Positions 57,008 to 64,000 of a stretch of DNA of 64,000 nucleotides are shown here, one piece after another. Every line of letters starts with the position of its first letter. The first letter of the stretch is position 1. The position numbers and the translations under genes are program-made. This stretch comes from Methylobacterium sp. J-078 (GTDB lineage Bacteria > Pseudomonadota > Alphaproteobacteria > Rhizobiales > Beijerinckiaceae): assembly GCF_022829285.1 (NCBI RefSeq), contig NZ_JAKSYI010000112.1, positions 106,424 through 170,423 of the forward strand, given 5' to 3'. Below the pieces are notes generated by a model, which was not told the origin of the DNA, made no database searches, and saw only the letters and a list, made by a program, of their open reading frames with translations.

Positions 57008-57052
57008 GAAGCCCCGCGCGCCGAACAGGCGGGCGGGGCTTCTTTCGTTTTC
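57008..57052 (+). terminator. Rho-independent terminator of the small secreted protein gene
   Basis: GAAGCCCCGC (from 57008) pairs with GCGGGGCTTC (to 57042) around a 15-base loop, followed by TTTCGTTTTC. It lies about 75 bp past the stop at 56934. Confidence 0.75.
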
Positions 57053-57125
57053 CAAGGTCCGAACGGGGCATGCGCGGCAGAATGGACACGGACAGTCGCG
57101 TCCCCCGGCGCTAGAAGCCGCGCGG

Positions 57126-58751
57126 ATGGATCTTCGCCCCTATCAACGCGCCTGCCTCGATGCACTCCATGCCGCCTGGGCGCGGGGCGAGGGGGCCGGT
57201 CTCATCGTGCTGCCGACCGGGGCTGGCAAGTCCCTGGTCATCGCGGCGCTGGTGCGCGAGACCCTCGCGGCGAACCCAATGCACCGTATCCTCGTCGTCA
57301 CCCATACCCGTGAACTGATCGCTCAAAACCATGGCGAACTCCTGAACCTCTGGCCGGGCGCGCCGGCCGGCCTCTACTCGGCCGGGCTCGGGCGCCGAGA
57401 CGAGGGGGCGCAGGTGCTGTTCTGCGGCATCCAGTCGGTCTGGAATCGCGTACCCGAGATCGGGCCGTTCGACCTCGTCGTGGTGGACGAGGCCCACCTG
57501 ATCCCCCGCGACGCCGAGACCCGCTACGGCCGCTTCCTCGCCGCCCTCAAGGCCGCCCGCACGGATCTGCGCGTGGTCGGCCTGACCGCCACCCCCTATC
57601 GGCTGGACAGCGGCCGCCTCGACGAGGGTCCGGGGCGCCTGTTCGACGCCATCGTGTACGAGGCCAATGTCGGTGACCTGATCCACCAGGGTTACCTCGC
57701 GCCGCTCATCTCCAAGGCCACCGCCACGGCCCTCGACGTCACGGGCGTGCCCCGGCGCGGCGGAGATTACATCCCGAGCGCCCTGGAAGCCGCCGTCAAC
57801 CAGGACTGGATCACGCGCGCGGCCGTGGAGGAGATGGTGGGCTACGGGCAGGGCCGGCGCGCCTGGCTCGCCTTCTGCGCCGGGCTCGCCCACGCCACCG
57901 CCGTGCGCGACGCGATCCGGGCCGAGGGCCATGCCTGCGAGACCCTCTCGGGCGAGACCCCGAAGCGGGCGCGCGACCGCATCGTCCGCGATTTTCGCGA
58001 GGGCCGGATCCGATGCCTGACCTCGGTGGGGGTCCTGGCCACCGGATTCAACGTGCCCCAGGTCGACCTCGTCGCGCTGCTGCGACCGACCCAGAGCACC
58101 GGCCTCTACGTGCAGCAGGTCGGCCGGGCCCTGCGCCGCGCCCCCGGCAAGTCGGACGCGCTCATCCTCGACTATGCCGGCCTCGTGCGGATGCACGGCC
58201 CCGTGGACATCGTCACCGCCCGGAGTGCTGCGGCGATCCGGGGCCGCGAGGGCGAGGTGCGGGCCAAGCCCTGCCCCGGCTGCGGCGCCCTCATCGCCCT
58301 CAACGCCAGCACCTGCGAGGCCTGCTGGGTCGAGCCGGATAGCGAACCCGAGGGGCCGGGCCACGAGGCGGCGGCGGACGATGCGCATCCCATCCTCTCC
58401 GCGACGGTCGCGGACTGGCAGCCCGTCGTCGGCTGGAGTTTCACCGCGCACGCGCGTCCCGCCCTCCCCGACGCCCTGGCGGTGGTGTTCCATCTCCCCG
58501 AGCGTCGCAGCCACGGGATCGTCCTCGACCTCGAACAGGCCGGCTACCCGCGCGAGAAGGCCGTGCAGTGGTGGCGCCGGCACGGCGGCGGACGCGATGC
58601 CCCGATGCGCGTCGCGGAGGCCATCGCCGGGCGCCACGCACTGACCCGCCCGGAGGCGATCCAGGTTCGCGCCAGCGGGCGCCTCACCGAGACGATCCAT
58701 TACCGCTTCGGGGACGGCCGCACCTTCACCGATTCCCGACGCATCGCGTGA
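57126..58751 (+). CDS. SSL2/RAD25-like DEAH-box helicase with zinc ribbon
   Basis: The 541-residue protein is a superfamily II helicase: Q-like motif RPYQRACLDAL, Walker A PTGAGKS at residues 30-36, DEAH at 121-124, TATPYR motif III, and helicase C with VGVLATGFNVPQVD and QQVGRALRRAPGKSDA. After the helicase core comes a zinc ribbon (CPGCG, then CEAC) and a C-terminal region ending HYRFGDGRTFTDSRRIA. Similar proteins occur in phages and mobile elements and in genomes, so it could mark the edge of acquired DNA beside the tRNA gene. It probably unwinds DNA. Confidence 0.88.
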   Translation: MDLRPYQRACLDALHAAWARGEGAGLIVLPTGAGKSLVIAALVRETLAANPMHRILVVTHTRELIAQNHGELLNLWPGAPAGLYSAGLGRRDEGAQVLFCGIQSVWNRVPEIGPFDLVVVDEAHLIPRDAETRYGRFLAALKAARTDLRVVGLTATPYRLDSGRLDEGPGRLFDAIVYEANVGDLIHQGYLAPLISKATATALDVTGVPRRGGDYIPSALEAAVNQDWITRAAVEEMVGYGQGRRAWLAFCAGLAHATAVRDAIRAEGHACETLSGETPKRARDRIVRDFREGRIRCLTSVGVLATGFNVPQVDLVALLRPTQSTGLYVQQVGRALRRAPGKSDALILDYAGLVRMHGPVDIVTARSAAAIRGREGEVRAKPCPGCGALIALNASTCEACWVEPDSEPEGPGHEAAADDAHPILSATVADWQPVVGWSFTAHARPALPDALAVVFHLPERRSHGIVLDLEQAGYPREKAVQWWRRHGGGRDAPMRVAEAIAGRHALTRPEAIQVRASGRLTETIHYRFGDGRTFTDSRRIA

Positions 58752-58816
58752 CGGGCCGAGGTCGATGCGGACAGGCTTGCGCCGGATCGACGGCTTTGAT
58801 AGCGCATCACGAACGC

Positions 58817-58892
58817 GCCGGTTTAGCTCAGCTGGTAGAGCAACCGCCTTGTAAGCGGTAGGTCGCGAGTTCAAGTCCCGCAACCGGCACCA
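58817..58892 (+). tRNA. tRNA-Thr (anticodon UGU)
   Basis: A full cloverleaf is readable: acceptor GCCGGTT / AACCGGC, D stem GCTC / GAGC, anticodon stem ACCGC / GCGGT around loop CTTGTAA with anticodon TGT at 58850-58852, and T loop TTCAAGT. The CCA end is encoded (to 58892). The T stem GCGAG / CCCGC has one A-C mismatch. It is followed directly by a terminator and then by the lower-GC region, so it is a candidate integration target. Confidence 0.95.
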
Positions 58893-58898
58893 GAAAAT

Positions 58899-58932
58899 AG
58901 CCCGCTAAGTCAAAGACTTAGCGGGCTTTTTG
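58899..58932 (+). terminator. Rho-independent terminator of tRNA-Thr
   Basis: AGCCCGCTAAGT and ACTTAGCGGGCT form a perfect 12-bp stem with a CAAAG loop, followed by TTTTTGG, 7 bp after the tRNA CCA end. Confidence 0.9.
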
Positions 58933-58953
58933 GTGCTCGCAGTGGAGCGATAT

Positions 58954-58975
58954 GTGTTGCGATGTGCTGCAACAC
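58954..58975. repeat. Inverted repeat GTGTTGC / GCAACAC near tRNA-Thr
   Basis: GTGTTGC and GCAACAC form perfect 7-bp arms separated by eight bases, about 60 bp past the tRNA. The same GCAACAC motif recurs at 59023-59029. Such clustered motifs can be recombinase or regulator sites; assignment is open. Confidence 0.45.
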
Positions 58976-59097
58976 GATCCGTGGTTTTACAATGGGTTAC
59001 GACCTGACGTAGGTTGGTCCGTGCAACACGTATGAAACACGTGGGGCGTCAAATATGGAGCAGGCAAGCACGCCGCCCTCAGATTGAGGAGGCACGA

Positions 59098-59607
59098 ATG
59101 CGCGCAAATCCGAAGGCTTTTCGAGCCTGGGAAGCTGCTGAAGACGAATTGCTCATACGGAATTACAAGCCCGACGCGCCGCTTAGAGTGATTGTTCCGG
59201 GCAGAACTGCCAATGCTATCCGCAAGCGCGCAGGTCGATTAAGGCTCGATACTGGCTATCGGTTCTGGACCACACCTGAGGTCAGCTTGCTTCGGAGGAT
59301 GAGGTCTGACCACACTTACGCAGAAATAACAGCGGCACTGCATGGTCGGACGCAGTGTGCCGTTGAGAATCAGTGCAGGCGAATGAATCTTTACCGAGCG
59401 CGGTGTCCACCTGAAAATACTGGAGATCAAATTCTTGATAGTATTCGTAATCGCGCGTATCTTTTGCGATACACGATGAGCGAGCTAGATATTTTGGCTA
59501 AATGTGAGCCATATTTTAGGAAAGATTGCTTGCATCGTGGCCGTAATTATTCAGCTCTTATGAAGGCAATGATTTCACTGGGCGGCGAAATCAGCTGGGT
59601 TGATTAA
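59098..59607 (+). CDS. Two-repeat Myb/SANT-like DNA-binding protein
   Basis: The 169-residue product has two SANT/Myb-like tri-helical repeats. Repeat 1 (about residues 10-48) reads WEAAEDELLIRNYKPDAPLR then PGRTANAIRKRAGRLRL; repeat 2 (about 55-95) reads WTTPEVSLLRRMRSDHTYAE then GRTQCAVENQCRRMNL. Each ends with the GRT-x-A-[IV]-x-R/Q pattern of recognition helices, as in GcrA and phage or eukaryotic Myb-like proteins. A third degenerate unit may follow. The start at 59098 has AGGAGG 6 bp upstream; an earlier ATG at 59014 lacks one. It is a probable transcriptional regulator of the island. Confidence 0.7.
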   Translation: MRANPKAFRAWEAAEDELLIRNYKPDAPLRVIVPGRTANAIRKRAGRLRLDTGYRFWTTPEVSLLRRMRSDHTYAEITAALHGRTQCAVENQCRRMNLYRARCPPENTGDQILDSIRNRAYLLRYTMSELDILAKCEPYFRKDCLHRGRNYSALMKAMISLGGEISWVD

Positions 59608-59791
59608 GTGCGCCCGAGATCCGCAATTTATGAATGAGGAGAGCAAGCCTCGCGGACAGCGAGAACTCTCGGCGCCAGACGCTGACGGAAACTCGACCGA
59701 AGAGCCGGATGACGATGAAGGGATCTCGGTGAGACATTGCAGCCTTCTCGAACCTCCAAGCCCAAGCCACTCTGATCTCAAGTATCTCCAT

Positions 59792-60169
59792 ATGCGTCAT
59801 GCTCTGTTCGTAATGCCCCTGCTTCTTGTGTCTGCAGCGGCTTATGCGGAGCCTGCATCGACCCTGGACGGCATGTGGAAGCTTCTCGGCGCCTGTGCGC
59901 AAGCGGTCGGCGGACCGGCTGCATCAGTTGGATCTGAGGTCACTGTGCTGTTCAGCATCAAGCGCGACGGCAGCTTGCAGGGACAGCCCAGAATCACCCA
60001 CTCCATACTTCTAGGCGACGACGCCGCTCAGAAGGAGTTCCTCGCCGGAGTGCTCGGAGCGGTTGCGCGCTGCTTTCCACTGTCGATCTCGGATGGCCTC
60101 GGTGGTGCTGTTGCCGGCCGCCCGCTTCGGATCCGGGTGATGAACCGGCCGAAGCAGCAGGGGGTTTAG
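59792..60169 (+). CDS. Secreted TonB-C-like domain protein
   Basis: The 125-residue product has a signal peptide (RHALFVMPLLLVSAAAYAEP) and a domain resembling the TonB C-terminal fold: VTVLFSIKRDGSLQGQPRIT and LPFPLSISDG-like CFPLSISDGLGGAVAGRPLRIRV. Similar stand-alone secreted proteins are frequent in Bradyrhizobium and Methylobacterium, function unknown. I start at 59792 because of the signal peptide; an in-frame start at 59600 or 59630 would put 54-64 extra, charged residues before it. Confidence 0.65.
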   Translation: MRHALFVMPLLLVSAAAYAEPASTLDGMWKLLGACAQAVGGPAASVGSEVTVLFSIKRDGSLQGQPRITHSILLGDDAAQKEFLAGVLGAVARCFPLSISDGLGGAVAGRPLRIRVMNRPKQQGV

Positions 60170-60191
60170 CTCGTCATCTTACGGGATCGCC

Positions 60192-60605
60192 ATGGCCAAA
60201 CTCGTCTTCACACGGCTGCAGGATCACCCGCGCGAGACGTACTTCGCAACAAGTGGCTCGCTGATCGTTGGCCGGATTGATTGCATCTCTGCTGGTCCTG
60301 ACGTCGACCAACAGTGGATGTGGGGCCTGCAGTTGGACATCGGTGCGATGCCTTTCCGCCGCGGAGCGACCGTCGGATCGCGCAACGAGGCTTCGGCCGC
60401 GCTAGAGGGTGCCTGGAGCGACTGGAAGATTTGGGCAGGCTTACAAGATCGCGACGTGACAGAGCCGGAAGTCGCACCTGCCGTAGAGTCAGGCCAGTCT
60501 CTGCCGAAGATGCCGCTGGGTGCGGCCCCTTCAAATGCCGCTGGAGGCCTGGGCGTCGTGCCTACTCCAGAGCAAGGCCTGCCCACGTTAGGCTCTGGCG
60601 AATAG
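60192..60605 (+). CDS. Hypothetical protein
   Basis: The 137-residue product starts MAKLVFTRLQDHPRETYFAT and contains VGRIDCISAGPDVDQQWMWG and AALEGAWSDWKIWAGLQDRD, with a low-complexity Pro/Gly C-terminus. No signal peptide or membrane helix. It starts 22 bp after the TonB-C-like gene. I do not recognise the family; the Trp-rich core suggests a folded small domain. Confidence 0.6.
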   Translation: MAKLVFTRLQDHPRETYFATSGSLIVGRIDCISAGPDVDQQWMWGLQLDIGAMPFRRGATVGSRNEASAALEGAWSDWKIWAGLQDRDVTEPEVAPAVESGQSLPKMPLGAAPSNAAGGLGVVPTPEQGLPTLGSGE

Positions 60606-60713
60606 CTGATCGCTATCCTCACCTTCGAAGGGTCGATCTCACCTCCTATGCCGCGGGATCATGTTCCACATCAGAGCAGTTGATGGGGGACACTGGAACA
60701 CGGAGTCACCGTC

Positions 60714-60890
60714 ATGGCCCAGACTCGTCATTCACATCCCGATCCGATCGAGGAAGGCGCACAGGCCCGGATCCACGGCCGCCCGAAGGACGCTTGCCCT
60801 TACCCCAGCGACAGTGAGGAGCGCGCCTCCTGGATGGAGGGCTACGACGGCACGCCCCGAGATGACGCGTCCGATCTGGCTCAAGGCTAA
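60714..60890 (+). CDS. RMF-like ribosome modulation factor protein
   Basis: The 58-residue product matches the pattern of ribosome modulation factor: IEEGAQARIHGRPKDACPYP then ERASWMEGYDGTPRD. E. coli RMF has the parallel GYQAGIAGRSKEMCPY and RSQWLGGWREA. RMF binds the 30S subunit and drives dimerisation of ribosomes into inactive 100S particles in stationary phase. The start ATG 60714 gives a short N-terminus. It lies in a small-gene cluster of the presumed island, 11 bp before a secreted-protein gene. Confidence 0.7.
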   Translation: MAQTRHSHPDPIEEGAQARIHGRPKDACPYPSDSEERASWMEGYDGTPRDDASDLAQG

Positions 60891-60900
60891 GGGACATCGC

Positions 60901-61206
60901 ATGCGCAGTTGGATGGCACTGATCATTCTGGGTTCGCTCGGGGTAGCTCTCCAGACCGAGGGTGCTTCGGCGAGAGGTATAGGTGCAAGCCCGCCTGCCG
61001 GTCTCGCGCCAGCCACAGCGCCGGGCGGGACGCAGGGCATCGCTGGGGCCAGAAACACCGCTGAGGCGATCCAGAGTGGACAAGCCTACGCCGTTCAGCC
61101 GGGCGGCGGAGGTATTCGGGTCTACAGGACCATGCCGGGTGCCTATAGCGCGGGGCCGCGATCCCATCGTAGCGTCAGTCCAAGTTCGCGCCGGGCGCCC
61201 TATTGA
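60901..61206 (+). CDS. Small secreted protein
   Basis: The 101-residue product has a signal peptide (RSWMALIILGSLGVALQTEG, cleavage near ASA) and a Gly/Ala/Pro/Ser-rich mature part (PPAGLAPATAPGGTQGIAGA; PGGGGIRVYRTMPGAYSAGP) without cysteines. The start at 60901 follows the RMF-like stop by 10 bp, so the two may be co-transcribed. Function unknown. Confidence 0.62.
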   Translation: MRSWMALIILGSLGVALQTEGASARGIGASPPAGLAPATAPGGTQGIAGARNTAEAIQSGQAYAVQPGGGGIRVYRTMPGAYSAGPRSHRSVSPSSRRAPY

Positions 61207-61550
61207 AACCGACGGATTGAGTGAACGACGCTTCTTGCAACCGGCGAGAGGTTAGATGGGCGCGGCTCAGGGCCAGCGCATGTCGAAGCGCCCGGCGTCG
61301 AGTCATTCTGAGAACGGCGGTAGGGCTGTCATGCGGCTGCGGAAGCGGCACGATGCAGGCAGTGAGTCCTGATGTTTGGGCTGGTTCAGGGCATGCCTCA
61401 TCATTCCTGCGCACGTACTTCGTACCCGCTCATAGGTTGAATATTTCAACTCAAAGGGGATTTTACGAGGAAAATTAACGAGATTGTAGAACTGTGCCCT
61501 CGAAGCTGCCGCTGACTATAACGTCAGACTGTACGCCTAGGAGCCGAGCC
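61207..61550. other. Gap upstream of the RTX gene
   Basis: The 344 bp gap becomes AT-rich in 61435-61490, which is the likely promoter region for the RTX gene. Frames within it are not protein-like. CCTAGGAGCCGAGCC at the end supplies the RTX ribosome site. Confidence 0.45.
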
Positions 61551-63002
61551 ATGTCCGCAGTCGCGATCAATGCCGATGCAGGATTTAGTACCCAGAATTT
61601 TTGGGTAAACAACTTGTCCCAGGCTACAAGCGAACGTTTCACGGGCCTGATCGGTTCTCAGGGCTCGCCTCTGCTCGGACAGCAGAGCTTTACCTACTCG
61701 AGTTTTGAATTCAATCAGGGTGGATTGACCTATCGTTACAGCGGCAATTGGACTGTCAATTATAATAATGGCCTACTAATTGGAACCGCAAGCGCCGGGG
61801 GGACCTACAACCAAGTCGAGGTTTTTAGCGGATCGCAGCTCGTAGCACGTTCAACAGAACTGCCGCTCACGGTAGATTTCGGGACCTTCCAGGGCATCGG
61901 CTTGCTGAACATCGTCGGCAACGTCGTAGGGGGCGTCTTGGAACTCCTCTTCGGGGCGAGTGCCAACCCAGCTGCCGCCTTTGCAAACCTTAATTTCGAC
62001 GCTACGCCAAACTTGCCGGATCTCGCTTTCGCGGATGGGCTAACAGCGTTCGGGGGCAACGGCCCGGACACGCTCCAGGGCACGGGCGCGGTAGACATCC
62101 TCAGCGGTGGAGCAGGCAACGACCTCCTACGCGGCGGCGCAGGCAACGACTACCTCGACGGCGGCGACGGCAGCAACACGGTGTTCGGCGATGCTGGAGC
62201 CGACAGCCTGTTCGGCGGGGCGGGCATCGACACGTTGATCGGTGGCACGGGGAACGACATTCTGCTGGGCGGCGCCGGCAACGATACTTTGAGTGGCGAG
62301 GACGGCGACGATCGTATCAACGCAGGTCTGGGCGATGACCTTGTCTTTGGCGGGGCAGGTAACGATGAGATCGGCGGAGGGGACGGCAACGACACCCTCC
62401 TCGGGTTCGAGGGTCGTGACGTCCTATACGGCGAGGCCGGCAACGACCTCATGAACGGCGGCGCGGATGCCGATGTCCTGATTGCCGGCGCGGGCAACGA
62501 CACTGCGTACGGCGAGACCGGGGACGACATCCTCAGCGGCGAGGCTGGCGACGACGCCCTGTTCGGCAACGAGGGCAGCGATACCCTCTATGGCGGCCTT
62601 GGCAACGATCAACTGAGCGGCGGCAGTGAGGCCGACATCCTCCTGGGCGACGCAGGTAACGACATCCTGGCGGGCGGCCTCGGCAACGATGTCCTGGCGG
62701 GCGGAGCGGATTCGGACACCCTATACGGTGAAGCGGGAAACGACATCTTCGATGGTGGGACCGGCAACGATTTCCTGTTTGGCGGACAGGGGGCGGATCA
62801 ATTCAACTTCGGGACAAATTCTGGAACCGACGTCGTCTTCGATTTCAGTGTCGCAGATGGCGATCGTCTTGCCCTGTTCGGACAGAGCTACGTCATGCAG
62901 CAAGATGAATACGGCAATGCTGCCCTAGCCTTATCTGGTGGCGGGCTTGTGGTCCTTGCAGGTATCACCCCAGACCACGTCGACGGGCTGTTTTTCGTCT
63001 AG
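61551..63002 (+). CDS. RTX calcium-binding repeat protein
   Basis: The 483-residue product has an N-terminal beta-rich region of about 180 residues without signal peptide (SQATSERFTGLIGSQGSPLL; FTYSSFEFNQGGLTYRYSGN) and about 27 tandem nonapeptides of the GGxGxDxLx type from residue about 185 to 435 (GGAGNDLLRGGAGNDYLDGG). The C-terminus holds the uncleaved type I secretion signature (FGQSYVMQQDEYGNAALALS; ITPDHVDGLFFV). Calcium folds the repeats after export. No type I exporter genes are in the window. Lytic or enzymatic domains are absent, so it is more likely an adhesin or surface-layer-like protein. Confidence 0.9.
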   Translation: MSAVAINADAGFSTQNFWVNNLSQATSERFTGLIGSQGSPLLGQQSFTYSSFEFNQGGLTYRYSGNWTVNYNNGLLIGTASAGGTYNQVEVFSGSQLVARSTELPLTVDFGTFQGIGLLNIVGNVVGGVLELLFGASANPAAAFANLNFDATPNLPDLAFADGLTAFGGNGPDTLQGTGAVDILSGGAGNDLLRGGAGNDYLDGGDGSNTVFGDAGADSLFGGAGIDTLIGGTGNDILLGGAGNDTLSGEDGDDRINAGLGDDLVFGGAGNDEIGGGDGNDTLLGFEGRDVLYGEAGNDLMNGGADADVLIAGAGNDTAYGETGDDILSGEAGDDALFGNEGSDTLYGGLGNDQLSGGSEADILLGDAGNDILAGGLGNDVLAGGADSDTLYGEAGNDIFDGGTGNDFLFGGQGADQFNFGTNSGTDVVFDFSVADGDRLALFGQSYVMQQDEYGNAALALSGGGLVVLAGITPDHVDGLFFV

Positions 63003-63032
63003 GCCATTCCAGTCTCAACGCTCATCCTCGTG

Positions 63033-63064
63033 ACCCGCTCGGCCTCGGCCGAAGCGGGTTTTTC
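63033..63064 (+). terminator. Rho-independent terminator of the RTX gene
   Basis: ACCCGCT-CGGCC pairs with GGCCG-AAGCGGGT around a two-base TC, followed by TTTTTCG. It starts 31 bp after the RTX stop codon. Confidence 0.85.
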
Positions 63065-63159
63065 GCACCTGTTGCTGAACTGTTGCTGCAATTCGTCCTG
63101 TAGCAGTGTCAACTCAAGCGCGTTGAGGCCCACGCCCGATCAATCGTTGGGTCTCACCC

Positions 63160-63196
63160 AAAGCCCGCCCAGCACACTGCTGCGGCGGGCTTTTGC
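63160..63196 (+). terminator. Second intrinsic terminator in the gap
   Basis: AAAGCCCGCC and GGCGGGCTTT form a 10-bp stem with an inner CAGCA / TGCTG helix, ending in TTTTGC. No gene ends before it on the plus strand. Confidence 0.7.
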
Positions 63197-63290
63197 GTGC
63201 AAAGCTCGAGCAGCCTCGGACAGGTACGACAGGTCATTGTTGACTGGCTCCCGGCCGGCGTTGCCCCGCCAAGCCGTGACCCACACTTTC

Positions 63291-63322
63291 ACCCGCCCGG
63301 AGAAATCCGAGGCGGGTTTTTG
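63291..63322 (+). terminator. Third intrinsic terminator in the gap
   Basis: ACCCGCCCGG and CCG-A-GGCGGGT form a stem with one bulged A, ending TTTTTG. It directly precedes the convergent frameshifted gene. Confidence 0.7.
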
Positions 63323-63336
63323 TTGAGCCATCCTTC

Positions 63337-63500
63337 TCAGCGATCTTCGATCAACGCTTCGACCGCTTGGATTTTGATCTCAAAATCAGCGATGCGTTGG
63401 AGATCGCCTCTATTCGGGGGTGGATGACCGCGCTCCGCTTCCAGCACCAGCGTGTGCTGGAAGCCTTCAGGCGTTCGATGAGCGCTTCGAAGTCCGACAT
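63337..63500 (-). pseudogene. Frameshifted small gene
   Basis: From the ATG at 63500 the frame reads MSDFEALIERLK and then turns to low-quality sequence. One base further, the other frame reads EGFQHTLVLEAERGHPPPNR then GDLQRIADFEIKIQAVEALI, protein-like, to a stop at 63337. A single missing G near the CTGAA restores an intact 54-residue protein. This is either a real 1-bp deletion or a sequence error. Family unknown; the restored protein is a small helical, acidic one. Confidence 0.65.
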
Positions 63501-63635
63501 GCTATGAGAAGCAGTCCGTCGTCAGAAGCGTTCCCGGATCGCGCCGCTTGTCCTTAACACGCACGGGCGCGGCTACGACTTACGCTCCTGTCTGCAGCCG
63601 CGCTTAAAGCCTCCTCGCTCTCAAGGATGACAGCC

Positions 63636-63812
63636 ATGCACCTCAGACAAAGCCAGGCCTTGCCGCGCACTGAGGCTCAGCTGGCGAGGGAGGGCGAGAA
63701 GGGGCGCATCGCTCAAATGGCTTGGGCGGATCTCTCTGATGCCAACCAAGCGCAGGACGAGAAGATTGAGCGTCTGAAGGCCCTTCGAATGGCTAGGCAG
63801 GCCGATCGGTAA
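63636..63812 (+). CDS. Small hypothetical helical protein
   Basis: The 58-residue product starts MHLRQSQALPRTEAQLAREG and ends EKIERLKALRMARQADR, charged and helical throughout, without membrane segment. The ATG at 63636 has AAGGA upstream at a good distance; an ATG at 63627 sits too close to that site. Function unknown. Confidence 0.6.
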   Translation: MHLRQSQALPRTEAQLAREGEKGRIAQMAWADLSDANQAQDEKIERLKALRMARQADR

Positions 63813-64000
63813 GAGCGAACAGGCTCCGACACACAGGGTTCGAACGCGGACTTGTCATTCAAACCCCGGCCTTGCTTCGGCTGCCCTTAAGGCGCGCCAA
63901 TCAGCCTCCGCGGATGAAACGCCTAACGCACGGCAGCCTATCGCGGATGCTCACGGCATTTGCCTACTGCACAAGCACGGCTTGATCGCAGCGGACCCCG

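Larger units (their letters stand above)
63003..63336. other. Gap with three terminator hairpins
   Basis: The 334 bp region downstream of the RTX gene has no convincing gene but contains three intrinsic-terminator-like hairpins, all in plus orientation at 127-131 bp spacing. Frames across it translate the hairpins and look spurious. Confidence 0.6.

Noticed and set aside
63140..63331. A 63-codon minus-strand frame with a nearby AGAAGG site
   Set aside because: Its sequence is a translation of two terminator hairpins, giving KPASDFSGR-type stretches typical of such artefacts.
1..64000. CRISPR arrays, insertion sequences, rRNA genes and an integrase
   Set aside because: I looked for repeat-spacer patterns, transposase DDE motifs, rRNA blocks and tyrosine-recombinase motifs and found none.

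Overview
This 64 kb window is GC-rich chromosomal DNA from an alphaproteobacterium, most likely Methylobacterium or Methylorubrum (Hyphomicrobiales). The pointers are GcrA, an EcfG/NepR general-stress pair, a long-linker FtsZ, GSII-type glutamine synthetase, Suv3-like helicase, and a quinoprotein-relay cassette typical of organisms with PQQ-dependent alcohol dehydrogenases. The genus is an inference from gene content; no rRNA is present.

Positions 1-17 kb hold the cell-cycle and envelope block. After a truncated phosphoglycolate phosphatase and gcrA come a small second NepR-like gene, recN, bamD, lpxC, and a long minus-strand division and cell-wall cluster. Read in the direction of transcription it is ftsW, murG, murC, murB, a 37-codon gene, ddl, ftsQ, ftsA, ftsZ, lpxC, bamD, recN. 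A plus-strand RelE-like toxin and HTH antitoxin pair is inserted between murC and murB.

Positions 17-34 kb are metabolic and accessory. They hold a CobW/COG0523 GTPase, a TetR regulator with a palindromic operator in front of a three-gene PQQ relay operon (metallohydrolase, SoxYZ carrier, CxxxCW protein), panB, a TonB-dependent siderophore receptor, a LysR regulator, a periplasmic asparaginase, an AT-rich islet with an orphan NuoC-like gene, a bestrophin-like channel, a DCC1/saccharopine-dehydrogenase pair and a propionate-CoA-transferase-like enzyme.

Positions 34-46 kb are sensory and stress-related. A FIST sensor and hybrid histidine kinase diverge from a LuxR-type response regulator; PRC-barrel, DUF2721 and SWIB proteins follow, then the Suv3-like helicase, ecfG with nepR, and glutaminase. 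Positions 46-58.8 kb carry GSII, a di-heme cytochrome c peroxidase, a cupredoxin, a GGDEF/EAL protein, htpG and an SSL2-like helicase.

From 58.8 kb, directly downstream of a tRNA-Thr gene, the character changes to lower GC and small unusual genes: a two-repeat Myb/SANT-like protein, secreted proteins, an RMF-like ribosome hibernation protein, an RTX calcium-binding repeat protein, three terminator-like hairpins without genes between them, and a frameshifted small gene. This looks like the start of a genomic island; no integrase lies inside the window.

The most unusual items are the second NepR-like protein behind a perfect TTAA-N7-TTAA site, the toxin-antitoxin pair inside the division cluster, the orphan NuoC-like islet, several unlisted microproteins, and the tRNA-bounded island with RMF-like, SANT-like and RTX genes.
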